A stretch of 64,000 nucleotides of DNA from positions 4,526,001 through 4,590,000 of the forward strand of contig NZ_OCSR01000001.1 of NCBI RefSeq assembly GCF_900230185.1. The letters are read 5' to 3'. Shown here one piece after another: positions 1 to 8,481 of this stretch. The stretch's first letter is position 1. Every line of letters starts with the position of its first letter. Source of the stretch: Burkholderia sp. OK233 (lineage in GTDB: Bacteria > Pseudomonadota > Gammaproteobacteria > Burkholderiales > Burkholderiaceae). The notes beneath the pieces are model-generated. The model made no database searches. It was not told the origin of the DNA and worked only from the letters and a program-made list of their open reading frames with translations. Position numbers and translations under genes: made by a program.

Positions 1-149
1 GCCGGCCGTTCGTGACGAGCAATCTGATCGGCGCCACGTCGCTCGATCAGTTGAAGGAAAACATCGCCAGCGCGGAGGTGAAACTCTCGCCGGAAGCGCT
101 CGCGGAGATCGACAAGCTGCATGAATTGCAGCCGAATCCGGCGCCTTGA
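1..149 (+). CDS. Aldo/keto reductase, C-terminal end (partial)
   Basis: The first 149 bases read in frame (first full codon at base 3) as the last 48 residues of a protein ending in a TGA at 147-149. The stretch VTSNLIGATSLDQLKENI followed by LSPEALAEID is the typical end of NADP-dependent aldo/keto reductases of the Tas/YajO type, where an S-N-x-I-x-G-A-T motif lines the cofactor pocket. The catalytic part lies outside the window, so the substrate cannot be inferred. It converges on the transporter gene that follows. Confidence 0.75.
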   Translation, partial: RPFVTSNLIGATSLDQLKENIASAEVKLSPEALAEIDKLHELQPNPAP

Positions 150-292
150 GGCAGTCGCGTTCCGTGTTGACTTGAAGTTGGCCTGAGCATAACCCGAGGG
201 TGACTTGAAGCTGAGCGCAGGGCAACTTCTGGTGGGCCCGGCGATCGGCTTTGAGTCGGCATCACTTTGACTGGGTATGACGTTGCCGGGGC

Positions 293-318
293 GGCAAGGC
301 GAGTTGATGTGCCTTGCC
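293..318. terminator. Possible weak hairpin between convergent genes
   Basis: GGCAAGGC at 293-300 and GCCTTGCC at 311-318 form a perfect 8-bp stem with a 10-base loop, between the 3' ends of the aldo/keto reductase and the transporter. There is no run of T on either side, so a Rho-independent terminator is only a guess. Confidence 0.3.
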
Positions 319-342
319 TGCGTCAACCTCACTCAAACTCGC

Positions 343-1626
343 TCAGCGAATCTTCAGCCTCGAGCGCACCGCATTGAGCGCCAGCAAACTCACCACCGCG
401 CAGAACATCAGATAGAGGCCTGGCGCGAGCTTATTGCCGCTCGCGTCGATCAGCCAGGTGATCACGAAGGGCGCAAAGCCGCCGAACACCGTCACGCCGA
501 TGTTGTAGCTGACCGCGAGACCGGTTGCGCGCGTCTGCGTCGGGAAAATCTCCGACATCAGCGCGGGCAGTGCGCCGAAGTACGTCGCCTTCAATACGCC
601 GATCCAGATCAGCGCCAGCAGCATCGTGGCGAACGACGGATGCGCATTCATATACACGAAGGTCGGATAGACCGTCAGCAGCATCAACGTCGCGGCGACT
701 GCCATGATGCGGATGCATCCCATGCTATCGGACAGGTGGCCGGCGAACGGCGTCAGCACCGTCAGCACGATTCCCGTTGCAAGCGTCGCCGAGAAGCCGG
801 TTGAAGCGGGCAGATGCAGTTGCTTGATCGCGTAGGTCGGCATGTACAGGATCATGTAGTTGGCCGCGGTCGAAATGACCAGCGAGCCGACCGCGAGCAG
901 CATGCGGACCTTCTGCGTGCCGAACAGATCGCGCAGCGGTGTGCGGGTTTTCGGCTCCGTGTTGAACTCTGCGCCTTCGTCCACGTAACGGCGAATATAG
1001 AAGCCGACCGGGCCGATCGCGAGGCCGAACAGAAACGGAATACGCCAGCCCCACGATTCGAGTTGCGCCGACGTGAGCTGGCTCGTCAGCAACGCGCCGA
1101 AGCCAGAGGCGAGCAGCGTCGCCATGCCCTGACTGGCGAACTGCCAACTACCCATAAAGCCGCGCCGCTCGGGTGCATGCTCGACCAGAAACGCGGTGGA
1201 AGCGCCGAACTCGCCGCCCGCCGAGAAGCCTTGAACGAGCCGTGACAGCATGATGCCGGCCGGCGCCCACAAACCGATCACGGCATACGGCGGCATCACG
1301 GCGATCGTCAACGTGCCGATCATCATCAAGCCGATCGACAACAGCAGCGACACCTTGCGCCCCGCACGATCCGCGAGCGAGCCGAGCACGAGTCCGCCGA
1401 GCGGCCGGATCATGTACGAGATGCCGAAGGTGCCGAGCGTGAGCATCAACGAAATCGCTTCGGTGCGCGCCGGGAAAAACAGCTTCGCGATCGTCACCGC
1501 GAAAAATCCATAGACGACGAGGTCGAACCATTCAAGCGCATTGCCGATCGACGCCGCGAGAATGATGCGATGGGCCTTTGCGGCGGACGGCCGCGTGGCG
1601 CTGGCTTGCAAGGTGGACGTGATCAT
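343..1626 (-). CDS. MFS transporter, metabolite:H+ symporter (MHS) family
   Basis: 427 residues with the pattern of 12 membrane segments. The N-terminal part has the MHS-family opening (ASIGNALEWFDLVVYGFFA) and the loop 2-3 signature RPLGGLVLGSLADRAGRK; LSRLVQGFSAGGEFG is also typical of this family. Characterised relatives carry citrate, alpha-ketoglutarate, shikimate or proline betaine with protons; the substrate here cannot be read. It lies 82 bases downstream of the M20 peptidase gene on the same strand, so the two probably form an operon that imports and hydrolyses an amide or peptide-like compound (inference). GAGG lies about 10 bases before the ATG. Confidence 0.88.
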   Translation of the reverse strand: MITSTLQASATRPSAAKAHRIILAASIGNALEWFDLVVYGFFAVTIAKLFFPARTEAISLMLTLGTFGISYMIRPLGGLVLGSLADRAGRKVSLLLSIGLMMIGTLTIAVMPPYAVIGLWAPAGIMLSRLVQGFSAGGEFGASTAFLVEHAPERRGFMGSWQFASQGMATLLASGFGALLTSQLTSAQLESWGWRIPFLFGLAIGPVGFYIRRYVDEGAEFNTEPKTRTPLRDLFGTQKVRMLLAVGSLVISTAANYMILYMPTYAIKQLHLPASTGFSATLATGIVLTVLTPFAGHLSDSMGCIRIMAVAATLMLLTVYPTFVYMNAHPSFATMLLALIWIGVLKATYFGALPALMSEIFPTQTRATGLAVSYNIGVTVFGGFAPFVITWLIDASGNKLAPGLYLMFCAVVSLLALNAVRSRLKIR

Positions 1627-1708
1627 CGTGGCGTGCCTCGTGGCGGATGCGGCTAACAGTTAACTGCGGGCGTGTTGGGGCGTGCGGCAGGCGTACTGCG
1701 TTGATCGC

Positions 1709-3121
1709 TCAGGCTGCGGCTTCCGTGGTCGTTGCGGTTGCGCGCGGGGAGTTCTCGCCGAGATCCCAGAAGAGCCCCGCCATGATCTGCAGACCCTCGC
1801 GCACCACCGGTCCGAGCAGATGTTCGTTCGGCGCGTGCTGGGAGCAGGCCGGGTACGAATGGGGCACCCAGATGGTCGGCAGTCCGAGCGTGTCGGCGAA
1901 CACTTCGTTGGGCAGCGTGCCGCCGAGATTCGGCAGCACCGCCGTCTTCTTGCCGGTGGTCTGTTCGAGTGAAGCGATGGCCCACGTGACCCACGGATCG
2001 TCGGGGTTCAGACGCGTGGCCGGCGCACCGCGCTCGACGCTGATTTCGACGAGCGAGAAGCCATGCGCGTCCAGATGCGCGCGCAGATGCTGCTCAAGGT
2101 TTTCCCAGTCGGTACCGACCACGAAGCGCAACTGGCAATGCGCGAACGCCGACGCCGGGATGGCATTGACCGGGTTCTCGGGATTGCCGGCCTTGAAAGC
2201 CAGCACTTCGAAGCTGTTCCAGCCGAACACACGTTCTGGCGGCGTGAGACCGGGCTCGCCCCAGCTATCGTCGACGGCAGGATCGCCCGGACCGCCGCCT
2301 ACCGTGATATCGGCGAGGGCATGACGTACCGCCTCGGGAATCGGCGGCGGACGCAAGCCGTCGACGGCGATTACGCCGCGCGCATCGACCAGACTGGCAA
2401 GCGCGTTTGCCAGCACGGTGGCCGGGTTGCGCAACAGACCGCCCCAGTTGCCCGAGTGGTGCGCGCCGTCGCGCAGATTCAGCGAGAGCTTGAAGTTCAC
2501 CGAGCCGCGCGAGCCGAGGAAGACGGTGGGGCGGCGCGCGGCGAGGCGCGGACCGTCGGAGGCGATCAGCACATCCGCGGCCAGTTCCTGTTTGTGTTGG
2601 TGGCAGATTGCGTCGAGCCCCGGCGAGCCGGTTTCCTCGCCCATCTCGATCAGCAGTTTTGCGTTGAAGCCGAGCTTGCCGTCGCGCGCGGCCAGCACGC
2701 TCGCTAGCGCGGCGAGATTGATGGTGTGCTGGCCCTTGTTGTCGGCGGTGCCGCGGCCATACCAGCGTTCGCCTTCGATCGTCACGGCCCAAGGCGTCAA
2801 CGGTGCGCGCCATTGACTGTCGTAGCCGCGCACGACGTCGCCGTGGCCGTAGATCAGTACGGTGGGCAGACGGTCGTCTTCGTGACGGTTGGCGATCAGG
2901 AACGGCCCGAATCCTTCCGCCGGGTTATCGACGATGCGTGCGCTGAAGCCAAGCCCTTCGACTTCGGGCGCGATCTCGCCAGTCAGATACGACAGCAACG
3001 TAGCGGCGCGATTGTTTTCCTGACTCTCCGTGCGAAATCCGACGCGCCGGTTGAGGTTCTCGAGGAAGGCGCCTGATTCGAAATGATGCGTTGCGTGTTC
3101 GATGGCCTGATTGCGGCTCAT
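1709..3121 (-). CDS. M20 family metallopeptidase/amidohydrolase
   Basis: 470 residues. The zinc-ligand motifs of M20 enzymes are visible: GHGDVV, then GRGTADNKGQH with the bridging Asp, then EMGEETGSPGLD with the general-base Glu pair, and an HSGNWGG dimerisation-domain motif. The length fits the dipeptidase/ArgE/DapE/succinyl-diaminopimelate group with an inserted lid domain. I start it at the ATG ending at 3121 because GGAGAC lies just before it; a longer reading frame to 3178 has an Arg/Pro-rich start without ribosome site. The next gene is the MHS transporter, and a LysR gene is divergent, which suggests inducible catabolism of an N-acylated or peptide substrate. The substrate is unknown. 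Confidence 0.88.
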   Translation of the reverse strand: MSRNQAIEHATHHFESGAFLENLNRRVGFRTESQENNRAATLLSYLTGEIAPEVEGLGFSARIVDNPAEGFGPFLIANRHEDDRLPTVLIYGHGDVVRGYDSQWRAPLTPWAVTIEGERWYGRGTADNKGQHTINLAALASVLAARDGKLGFNAKLLIEMGEETGSPGLDAICHQHKQELAADVLIASDGPRLAARRPTVFLGSRGSVNFKLSLNLRDGAHHSGNWGGLLRNPATVLANALASLVDARGVIAVDGLRPPPIPEAVRHALADITVGGGPGDPAVDDSWGEPGLTPPERVFGWNSFEVLAFKAGNPENPVNAIPASAFAHCQLRFVVGTDWENLEQHLRAHLDAHGFSLVEISVERGAPATRLNPDDPWVTWAIASLEQTTGKKTAVLPNLGGTLPNEVFADTLGLPTIWVPHSYPACSQHAPNEHLLGPVVREGLQIMAGLFWDLGENSPRATATTTEAAA

Positions 3122-3324
3122 ATTTGTCTCCGATGCGGGGTGCGGGGGATGGCGGCGACGCGGCGCCGTGCGTGGCACGTCTGGTTCGCGGCCATCAACT
3201 TCGAAACGATTCTAGGAGGCCGTTATTTTTGTCACAATGATCGTCTTTCGAAGCTTGCGTTGCCGAAAAGGCAAAGCTCGACACCCCGGCACCCAGCTGC
3301 ATCCGCTTGCATAAAGGTTTGCTC
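3122..3324. promoter_or_regulatory. Divergent promoter region of peptidase operon and LysR gene
   Basis: About 200 bases separate the starts of the M20 gene (leftward) and the LysR gene (rightward). LysR-type proteins usually bind such shared intervals. An AT-rich patch lies near 3222-3242, but I cannot define a T-N11-A box with certainty. Confidence 0.45.
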
Positions 3325-4284
3325 ATGGCACTTTCATTACACGGCATCGCATTGCGCTATTTCGTTGAAGTGGCTCGCACCGGCTCGATCAGCGACGCGT
3401 CCGCGCGGCTGCATGTGGCTGTGTCGGCGATCAGCCGGCAGATTGCGCGGCTCGAAAGCGATCTCGGCGTCGCGCTGTTCGAGCGGCGGCCGCGTGGCAT
3501 GTCGCTCTCCGAGGCGGGCGAGCGTCTGCTCGCGTACGCGCAGCGCAGCTTGCTCGAGGCGGAGCACGTGATGAAGGAGATCGGCGGCCTCGAGGCGTTG
3601 CACGGCAGCATGATCAAGGTCGCCAGTTCGGAGGGTTTCGCCGCGGATTTCCTGCCCAGCGCGATGGCGGCGTTCCGCAGCGACTACCCCGGGATCGACT
3701 TCACGCTCTCAGTGATGCCGCCGGGCGAGGCCACTCGCCGGGTGCGCGATGGCGACGCCGATCTCGCGCTGACGTTCAGTCTCGCGCCGGAAAAGGGCGT
3801 CAAGGTCGAACACACCGAGCGCGCACCGGTGCTGGCGCTGCTGCGCGCCGATCATCCGCTGGCCGGGCGCGCGAAGGTGTCGCTCGCCGACCTGAAGCGC
3901 TATCCACTGGTGCTACCGGAGCCTGGTACGACGATTCGGCAGTTGATCGACATCACCTGCGCGCTTGAAGGCGTGCTGCTCGAGCCCGATCTCACCTGCA
4001 ACAATAGCGGCGCGATGTACCGTTACGCGCAGAAGTCCGGGGCGATCATGTTCACGGGGCTGCTGTCGGTGCGCGACCGTTACGCCGGCGACGGCTTCGT
4101 CGCGATGCCGCTGACGCATCCGCAGATGCGCCAGCGCAGCATCCAGGTGCAGACGATGGCCGGACGGGAGTTGCCGCCGTCGGTGAAGGCGTTCCGCGAC
4201 CATCTGATCGCCGAAATCGGCGGCGCCAGGCCCACGAATGCTGCGATGCCGAAGCCGGCTCGAAAGCGCGGTGAGGCGCGTTGA
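3325..4284 (+). CDS. LysR family transcriptional regulator
   Basis: 319 residues. The N-terminal winged helix-turn-helix is clear (LRYFVEVARTGSISDASARL then VSAISRQIARLESDLGVALFERRPRG), followed by the periplasmic-binding-like effector domain (PPGEATRRVRDGDADLALTF). I start at the ATG at 3325 with AAAGG at 3312-3316; an upstream TTG at 3307 is possible. It is transcribed away from the M20 peptidase and MHS transporter, so it is probably their regulator, responding to the substrate or a breakdown product (inference). The Arg/Lys-rich C-terminal tail is not conserved in the family. Confidence 0.9.
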   Translation: MALSLHGIALRYFVEVARTGSISDASARLHVAVSAISRQIARLESDLGVALFERRPRGMSLSEAGERLLAYAQRSLLEAEHVMKEIGGLEALHGSMIKVASSEGFAADFLPSAMAAFRSDYPGIDFTLSVMPPGEATRRVRDGDADLALTFSLAPEKGVKVEHTERAPVLALLRADHPLAGRAKVSLADLKRYPLVLPEPGTTIRQLIDITCALEGVLLEPDLTCNNSGAMYRYAQKSGAIMFTGLLSVRDRYAGDGFVAMPLTHPQMRQRSIQVQTMAGRELPPSVKAFRDHLIAEIGGARPTNAAMPKPARKRGEAR

Positions 4285-4476
4285 AAGGCAAATCTCCCTG
4301 CCGGACGGCGAATCACGACCTAAACTGTGGGGACGGGGCGGGCTGGTCAGCCTCTACTGCACGGCTGGCGGTGCTGTGGCTCATACCAGTGGTAGGATTC
4401 AGCCCGAAAAATGGAGCACGGTGCGCGATGAATGGGCGTGCCGTCCACAACAGAGCGATAGGACTCAGGACATCGA

Positions 4477-4899
4477 ATGGCGCAACAAAAAACAAACCCA
4501 AAACTTGAGCAGGCGCTGACGCGCGGGGATCTTGCAATTCGCCAGGCCAACTCGGCACGGGCGACGGCGTTGCTGCGCGCGTTGGGCAAGATGATCGTCG
4601 AGGCGTCGGCGACGATTGGTGTGGAGGCGTTCACGCTGATTCCGGACGGCGACAAGATTTACGATCCGACTGACGGGCTGTGGCCGCAGGAATTGCAGGT
4701 TTCGCTTGACGGTCCTGTTGAGGAGCAGGACCCGGATGAGGTTCGGACGGTGCGGTTGATTGCCGATGATCCGGCTACGGTGTTCAGGGTTGAATGGCAG
4801 CGGGCCGACGGGAAGATCGGACGTCAGGATGGGGGGCCGTTTGCAACGGTGGCCTTTATTTCTGATGTGGATATTCCTTGGACGGATGATGAGGATTGA
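4477..4899 (+). CDS. Conserved hypothetical protein
   Basis: 140 residues, acidic C-terminal half, no membrane segment or signal peptide. AGGA lies 8 bases before the ATG and codon use matches neighbouring genes, so it is probably real. The N-terminal third (residues 1-45) is a basic/helical stretch rich in Ala, Arg and Leu; the remainder looks like a beta-rich domain ending in the acidic stretch DVDIPWTDDED. I recognise no catalytic motif. It stands alone: the LysR gene is about 190 bases upstream and a dispersed repeat starts directly after the stop. Confidence 0.65.
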   Translation: MAQQKTNPKLEQALTRGDLAIRQANSARATALLRALGKMIVEASATIGVEAFTLIPDGDKIYDPTDGLWPQELQVSLDGPVEEQDPDEVRTVRLIADDPATVFRVEWQRADGKIGRQDGGPFATVAFISDVDIPWTDDED

Positions 4900-4907
4900 A
4901 TGAGGGT

Positions 4908-5210
4908 TTTTTGCCTGCGGCGGCGCTTGTTTGGCCGTGTGCCTGGGGCTTTGGCCTTTCCTTGATTTGTTTGTGGTCTATTAGTGTTGCCCCTGTGCGG
5001 GGCGGCACCTACTTTTCTGTGCATGCCGCAAAGAAAAGTAGGCAAAAGAAAGCGGCTCAAACCGCTCATGCTAAGTGGGCACCGCGGTCTGCTGCGGGTA
5101 GTGGTGCATCTGGAATCTGGGTTCGTGCACCTGCTTACGCCAGTGACAAGGGCGTCATACTTCCGGCGGCGCTGCGCGCGCCGAAGCATAGTTCTTAGAA
5201 CCACCCGCTA
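4908..5210 (+). repeat. Dispersed repeat, copy A
   Basis: This non-coding stretch shares its whole length with two other places in the window: about 5500-5746 (inverted) and about 50574-50869 (inverted). Shared landmarks in order are a pyrimidine/G-rich start ending CTTTGGCCTTTCCTTG, the hairpin GCCCCTGTGCGGGGC, a second imperfect hairpin around the AAGAAAAG tract, the AGCGGCTCAAACCGCT hairpin, the conserved line GTAGTGGTGCATCTGGAATC, and the GC-rich end CGGCGGCGCTGCGCGCGCCG. Short open frames in it (for example 4896-5198) only follow the repeat and are not supported as genes. The copy starts about 10 bases after the stop of the 140-residue gene. Confidence 0.8.
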
Positions 5211-5263
5211 CGTTTTGACGCCCACTCCTTGCCACCGAGCCGTGGCTCGATTGCACTGCCGCC

Positions 5264-5343
5264 GTGATTGTGATTGTGATTGTGATTGCAACCGCAGCCG
5301 CAACTGTGGCTGTGACTGCGATAGTGATCGTGCCCGTGATTGC
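5264..5343. repeat. GTGATT microsatellite, partly decayed
   Basis: Four perfect tandem GTGATT units occupy 5264-5287 and continue as a degenerate series of GTGAYY/GYNRYN-like hexamers to about 5343. The tract lies between the two inverted repeat copies and has no supported gene. A phase of 6 would keep any frame open, which explains the low-complexity open frames seen here. Confidence 0.7.
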
Positions 5344-5499
5344 GGCACACCGACATATGATTTTAAGTAGGGGTTTCCGGGTGAGTGCAGAGGCGTGTCG
5401 CCGAGGCGAAGCCGATGGCCCCCACAGACCTCAACCGAAGCCCGTGGTTTCCCATGCAGCCCCGTCCGCGACGCACGTAGTGCGGAGTGGGAGCTGACG

Positions 5500-5746
5500 A
5501 GTCCCTTGTCACTAACGTGGAATGTGCGAGAACACGGATTCCAGATGCACCACTACCCGCAGCAGACCACGGTGCCCACTTAGCATGAGCGGTTTGAGCT
5601 GCTTTCTCTTGCCTACTTGTCTTTGCAGCCGGCAAAGAGAAGTAGGTGCCGCCCCGCACAGGGGCAACGCTAATAGACCACTAGCAAATCAAGGAAAGGC
5701 CAAAGCCCCAAGAACACTGAAAAAAGCGCCACGCAGGCAAAAAAAC
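5500..5746 (-). repeat. Dispersed repeat, copy B
   Basis: Inverted relative to copy A and in the same orientation as copy C. The 38 bases at 5646-5683 are identical to 50768-50805. It matches copy A from the poly-pyrimidine end (about 5746) inward to GTGACAAGGG (about 5500-5511), and then diverges where copies A and C continue to the GC-rich end. Its outer end lies about 45 bases beyond the nodJ-like stop codon and reads in the same direction as nodJ. No coding support. Confidence 0.8.
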
Positions 5747-5790
5747 CACTCACCCGCCACGCGAAAAAAACCGGCCGCAGGCCCCAAAAC

Positions 5791-6618
5791 CTACTTCATC
5801 ATCCTGCGCCGAAACAAAATCGCCGATACAACAAACCCACCCACCGCGTAAGCCACCAGCACGGCAACGTGCAAAACAGCACCACCGACAGGCCGCCCAA
5901 GCATAGCTGGCCGAATCAGATCGACTGCATGCGCCAAAGGCAAAAGCTCAGTCACAACCCGCGCCGCAGCAGGCAACTGTGAAACAGGAAAGAACACCCC
6001 AGACAACAGCAACATCGGCGTCAACACCAACGTCTGATAAAACATAAAGAAGTCATACGACGGAGCAAGCGCCGTCACCACCATCGCGACGCTCGCGAAT
6101 GCGAGCCCCGTTAGCACGATTACCGGCAACGCCAGCAACATCGACGGAAAACTCGCATAGCCGAGAGCCCCCGCGACCAGCATGATCGCCGCGCCCGATA
6201 ACATCGATTTGCTGCCCGCCCACATCACCTCGCCAAGCACGATGTCGCCGAGCGTGAGCGGCGTATGCATGATCGCCTCCCACGTGCGCTGTACGTGCAT
6301 GCGCGAAAAACCCGAATACATCGACTCGAAACTCGCCGACATCATCACGCTCGATGCCACCGTACCCGCAGCGAGAAACGCGATATACGACACGCCGTCG
6401 ACATGCCCGACCATCAGCCCAAGCCCGAAGCCCAGGCCGAACAGGTAGATCATCGGATCGGCAAGATTGCCGAACATCGAGGCAATCGCGAGCTTTCGCC
6501 AGACCAGATAGTTGCGGCGCCACACCGCAATCCAGTTGACGGCGTTGGCGGGGAAAGCGGTGAAGGTCTCCTGCTTCGGCGGTGTCTCGCCGTGCGGTTC
6601 GTAAGTGCGTGCGTCCAT
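5791..6618 (-). CDS. nodJ: NodJ-type ABC-2 transporter permease
   Basis: 275 residues with about six membrane segments of the ABC-2 type. WIAVWRRNYLVWRKLAIASMFGNLADPMIYLFG and the motif following (FGLGLGLMVG-like) match the NodJ group; the short C-terminal FRRRMMK is typical. The partner ATPase gene lies 65 bases upstream on the same strand. In rhizobia NodIJ export lipochitooligosaccharide signals, but NodIJ-like pairs also occur widely in non-nodulating Burkholderiaceae, where the cargo is unknown. No nodABC-like genes are in the window, so I do not claim Nod-factor export. The gene symbol reflects family membership only. Confidence 0.82.
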   Translation of the reverse strand: MDARTYEPHGETPPKQETFTAFPANAVNWIAVWRRNYLVWRKLAIASMFGNLADPMIYLFGLGFGLGLMVGHVDGVSYIAFLAAGTVASSVMMSASFESMYSGFSRMHVQRTWEAIMHTPLTLGDIVLGEVMWAGSKSMLSGAAIMLVAGALGYASFPSMLLALPVIVLTGLAFASVAMVVTALAPSYDFFMFYQTLVLTPMLLLSGVFFPVSQLPAAARVVTELLPLAHAVDLIRPAMLGRPVGGAVLHVAVLVAYAVGGFVVSAILFRRRMMK

Positions 6619-6683
6619 TGCGTGTCTCTTGCCGTGTCGTTATAGCTGTAGAGGATTGCGAGCTGAGCCGATGTCGATTCGCG

Positions 6684-7598
6684 TCAGTCCTGCATCTCGC
6701 GCCCGGTCAGGCGCAGGAACACATCTTCCAGATTCGCCGGGCGATGCAGGTAGCGCAGATCGGCACGTTGCTTGAGCCGGGCATGCACGGGTTGCGCGTC
6801 GTTCACATAGCAGAAGAGCGTTTCGCCACTGATCTCGGTGCGCTCGACAAGCGGCGCCAATTCGTCGCGCAACGCAACCGGATCGGGTCCGAAGATTTCG
6901 ATCACATCACAGCCGATCTCCGATGCGATCAATGCACGCGGCGCGCCTTCGGCGATCTTGCGACCTTCCTCGATCACGCAGAGGCGGTGGCACAGCCGTT
7001 CGGCTTCTTCCATGAAGTGCGTGGTCAGCAGAATGGTCTTGCCGCGTGCGAGCAGCGAGCGCAGCCGCTCCCAGATCAGGTGGCGCGCTTGCGGATCGAG
7101 GCCGGTGGTTGGCTCGTCCATGATTAGCACGTCGGGGTCGTTGACGAGTGCTCGAGCCAGCGTAAGGCGCCGTTTCATGCCGCCCGACAGTTCGCTCACA
7201 CGTGCATCCGCCTTGCTCTCGAGACGCGCGAATTCGAGCAGCGACGGCACCATCGCGCGGCATTGCGCGGCGCTCAGACCGAAGTAGCGGCCGAACACCA
7301 GCAGGTTTTCGCGGACCGTGAAATCGGGATCGAGATTGTCGAACTGCGGCACGACGCCGACACGCGCTCGGGCCACGCGCGCGCGGCCGGGAATCGGCTC
7401 GCCGCACAGGCGGATCGTGCCGGCATCCGGTGCGGCGATGCCGAGCAGCATGCGCAACGTGGTGGTCTTGCCTGCGCCGTTCGGACCGAGCAGGCCGAAA
7501 CATTCGCCCGCGTTGACATGAAACGACAGTCCGTCGACGACCGTCTTTTCGTCGTAGCTTTTTTTAACCTGGTGGAATTCAATGGCGGCTTCAGACAT
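6684..7598 (-). CDS. nodI: NodI-type ABC transporter ATP-binding protein
   Basis: 304 residues. Walker A GPNGAGKTTTLRMLLG, Q-loop VPQFDNLDPDFTVREN, signature LSGGMKRRLTLARAL, Walker B VLIMDEPTTGLD and the switch His in LLTTHFMEEAERL are all intact. The PQFDNLDPDFT stretch and the C-terminal LEDVFLRLTGREM are characteristic of the NodI/drug-resistance DRA subfamily. I start at the ATG ending at 7598 (MSEAAIEF); an upstream in-frame start at 7640 has an unlikely N-terminus. It forms a two-gene operon with the permease. Cargo unknown. Confidence 0.85.
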   Translation of the reverse strand: MSEAAIEFHQVKKSYDEKTVVDGLSFHVNAGECFGLLGPNGAGKTTTLRMLLGIAAPDAGTIRLCGEPIPGRARVARARVGVVPQFDNLDPDFTVRENLLVFGRYFGLSAAQCRAMVPSLLEFARLESKADARVSELSGGMKRRLTLARALVNDPDVLIMDEPTTGLDPQARHLIWERLRSLLARGKTILLTTHFMEEAERLCHRLCVIEEGRKIAEGAPRALIASEIGCDVIEIFGPDPVALRDELAPLVERTEISGETLFCYVNDAQPVHARLKQRADLRYLHRPANLEDVFLRLTGREMQD

Positions 7599-7873
7599 GG
7601 ATCGAACGAGGCTCCGGGGAAAGACGCAAATGGCCGGCAAGGCCGCTCATTCTATGGCATCGGCAGCGAGGTGTTGATCGGCGCCGGATGCGCCGGATGC
7701 CGTTTCTTGCGCTGCGGCAACGGTTCGCGGGCAACCCCAACCCGGCCCAAACCCCCCACAAATCCAGCACGCACCTGTTTAGGGCGCACTTAGCGTTTTC
7801 CATCCCTTGCAACCTGAATTGCGGTGCACCATGATTCATTCAGACCGCGTTCCTCGCGGATGGGAGAAAAATC

Positions 7874-8341
7874 ATGGCGAGCTACAAGAAAATCCTGCTG
7901 TGCTACGACGGCTCGCGCGAAGGCCGTAAAGCGTTACGTTGCGGCGCCGACCTGGCGTTGGATCTGAAGGCGGAAACGCACTTACTATCAGTGGTCGACA
8001 TGCGCTCGAGCATTGCGCAAAGCGCGGGCCTGCTGACCGATGTGGCCTGTGGCAGTTTCGAAAAAACCGCCCGCGACATCCTGCAGGAAGGGGTGGACTG
8101 GCTCACCGAACGCGGCGTGACCGCGCAAGGGCATTTTGCGTTCGGCCATCCGATCGACGAGATAGCCAACCTCGCTAACGAATTGCATGTCGACCTCGTG
8201 GTGGTCGGCCACCGTTGCCGCACCGGTCTGTCACGATGGTGGATGGGCGCGGGGAATACCCCGCTGCTCGACCGGGTCTCGTGCAGCATTCTGGTGGCGT
8301 GCTCTTCCGCGCAGGAGCAGCAGCAAGCGGAGGCGGCCTGA
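7874..8341 (+). CDS. Universal stress protein, UspA family
   Basis: 155 residues, single Usp domain. The N-terminus KILLCYDGSREGRKALRCGADLA is the usual beta1-alpha1 of the fold, and the C-terminal nucleotide motif GHRCRTGLSRWWMGAGNT...SCSILV follows the G-2x-G-9x-G pattern of ATP-binding Usp proteins, with a substitution-rich spacer. GGAG lies 9 bases before the ATG. It is monocistronic and divergent from nodI across about 275 bases. Members act as cytoplasmic stress or starvation proteins; the specific role here cannot be told. Confidence 0.88.
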   Translation: MASYKKILLCYDGSREGRKALRCGADLALDLKAETHLLSVVDMRSSIAQSAGLLTDVACGSFEKTARDILQEGVDWLTERGVTAQGHFAFGHPIDEIANLANELHVDLVVVGHRCRTGLSRWWMGAGNTPLLDRVSCSILVACSSAQEQQQAEAA

Positions 8342-8481
8342 TGCGCGGCGGGGCGAAGAGCGTGAACTGCGCTGATTGATCTGAATGAGCCGCGTGGCCG
8401 AACGGTTGTCCGTTCGCGGCGATCGTTTCGGCCAAACCGTGATTCGCGCATACGCTCAAGTCGATAGCGACCGGTGGGCGA

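Noticed and set aside
4896..5198. Open frame of 100 codons inside dispersed repeat copy A
   Set aside because: The frame follows the repeat, is not kept in copies B and C, and has no ribosome site.
5363..5659. 98-codon open frame on the minus strand across repeat copy B
   Set aside because: Composition and position follow the repeat; similar peptides are probably over-annotated in related genomes.
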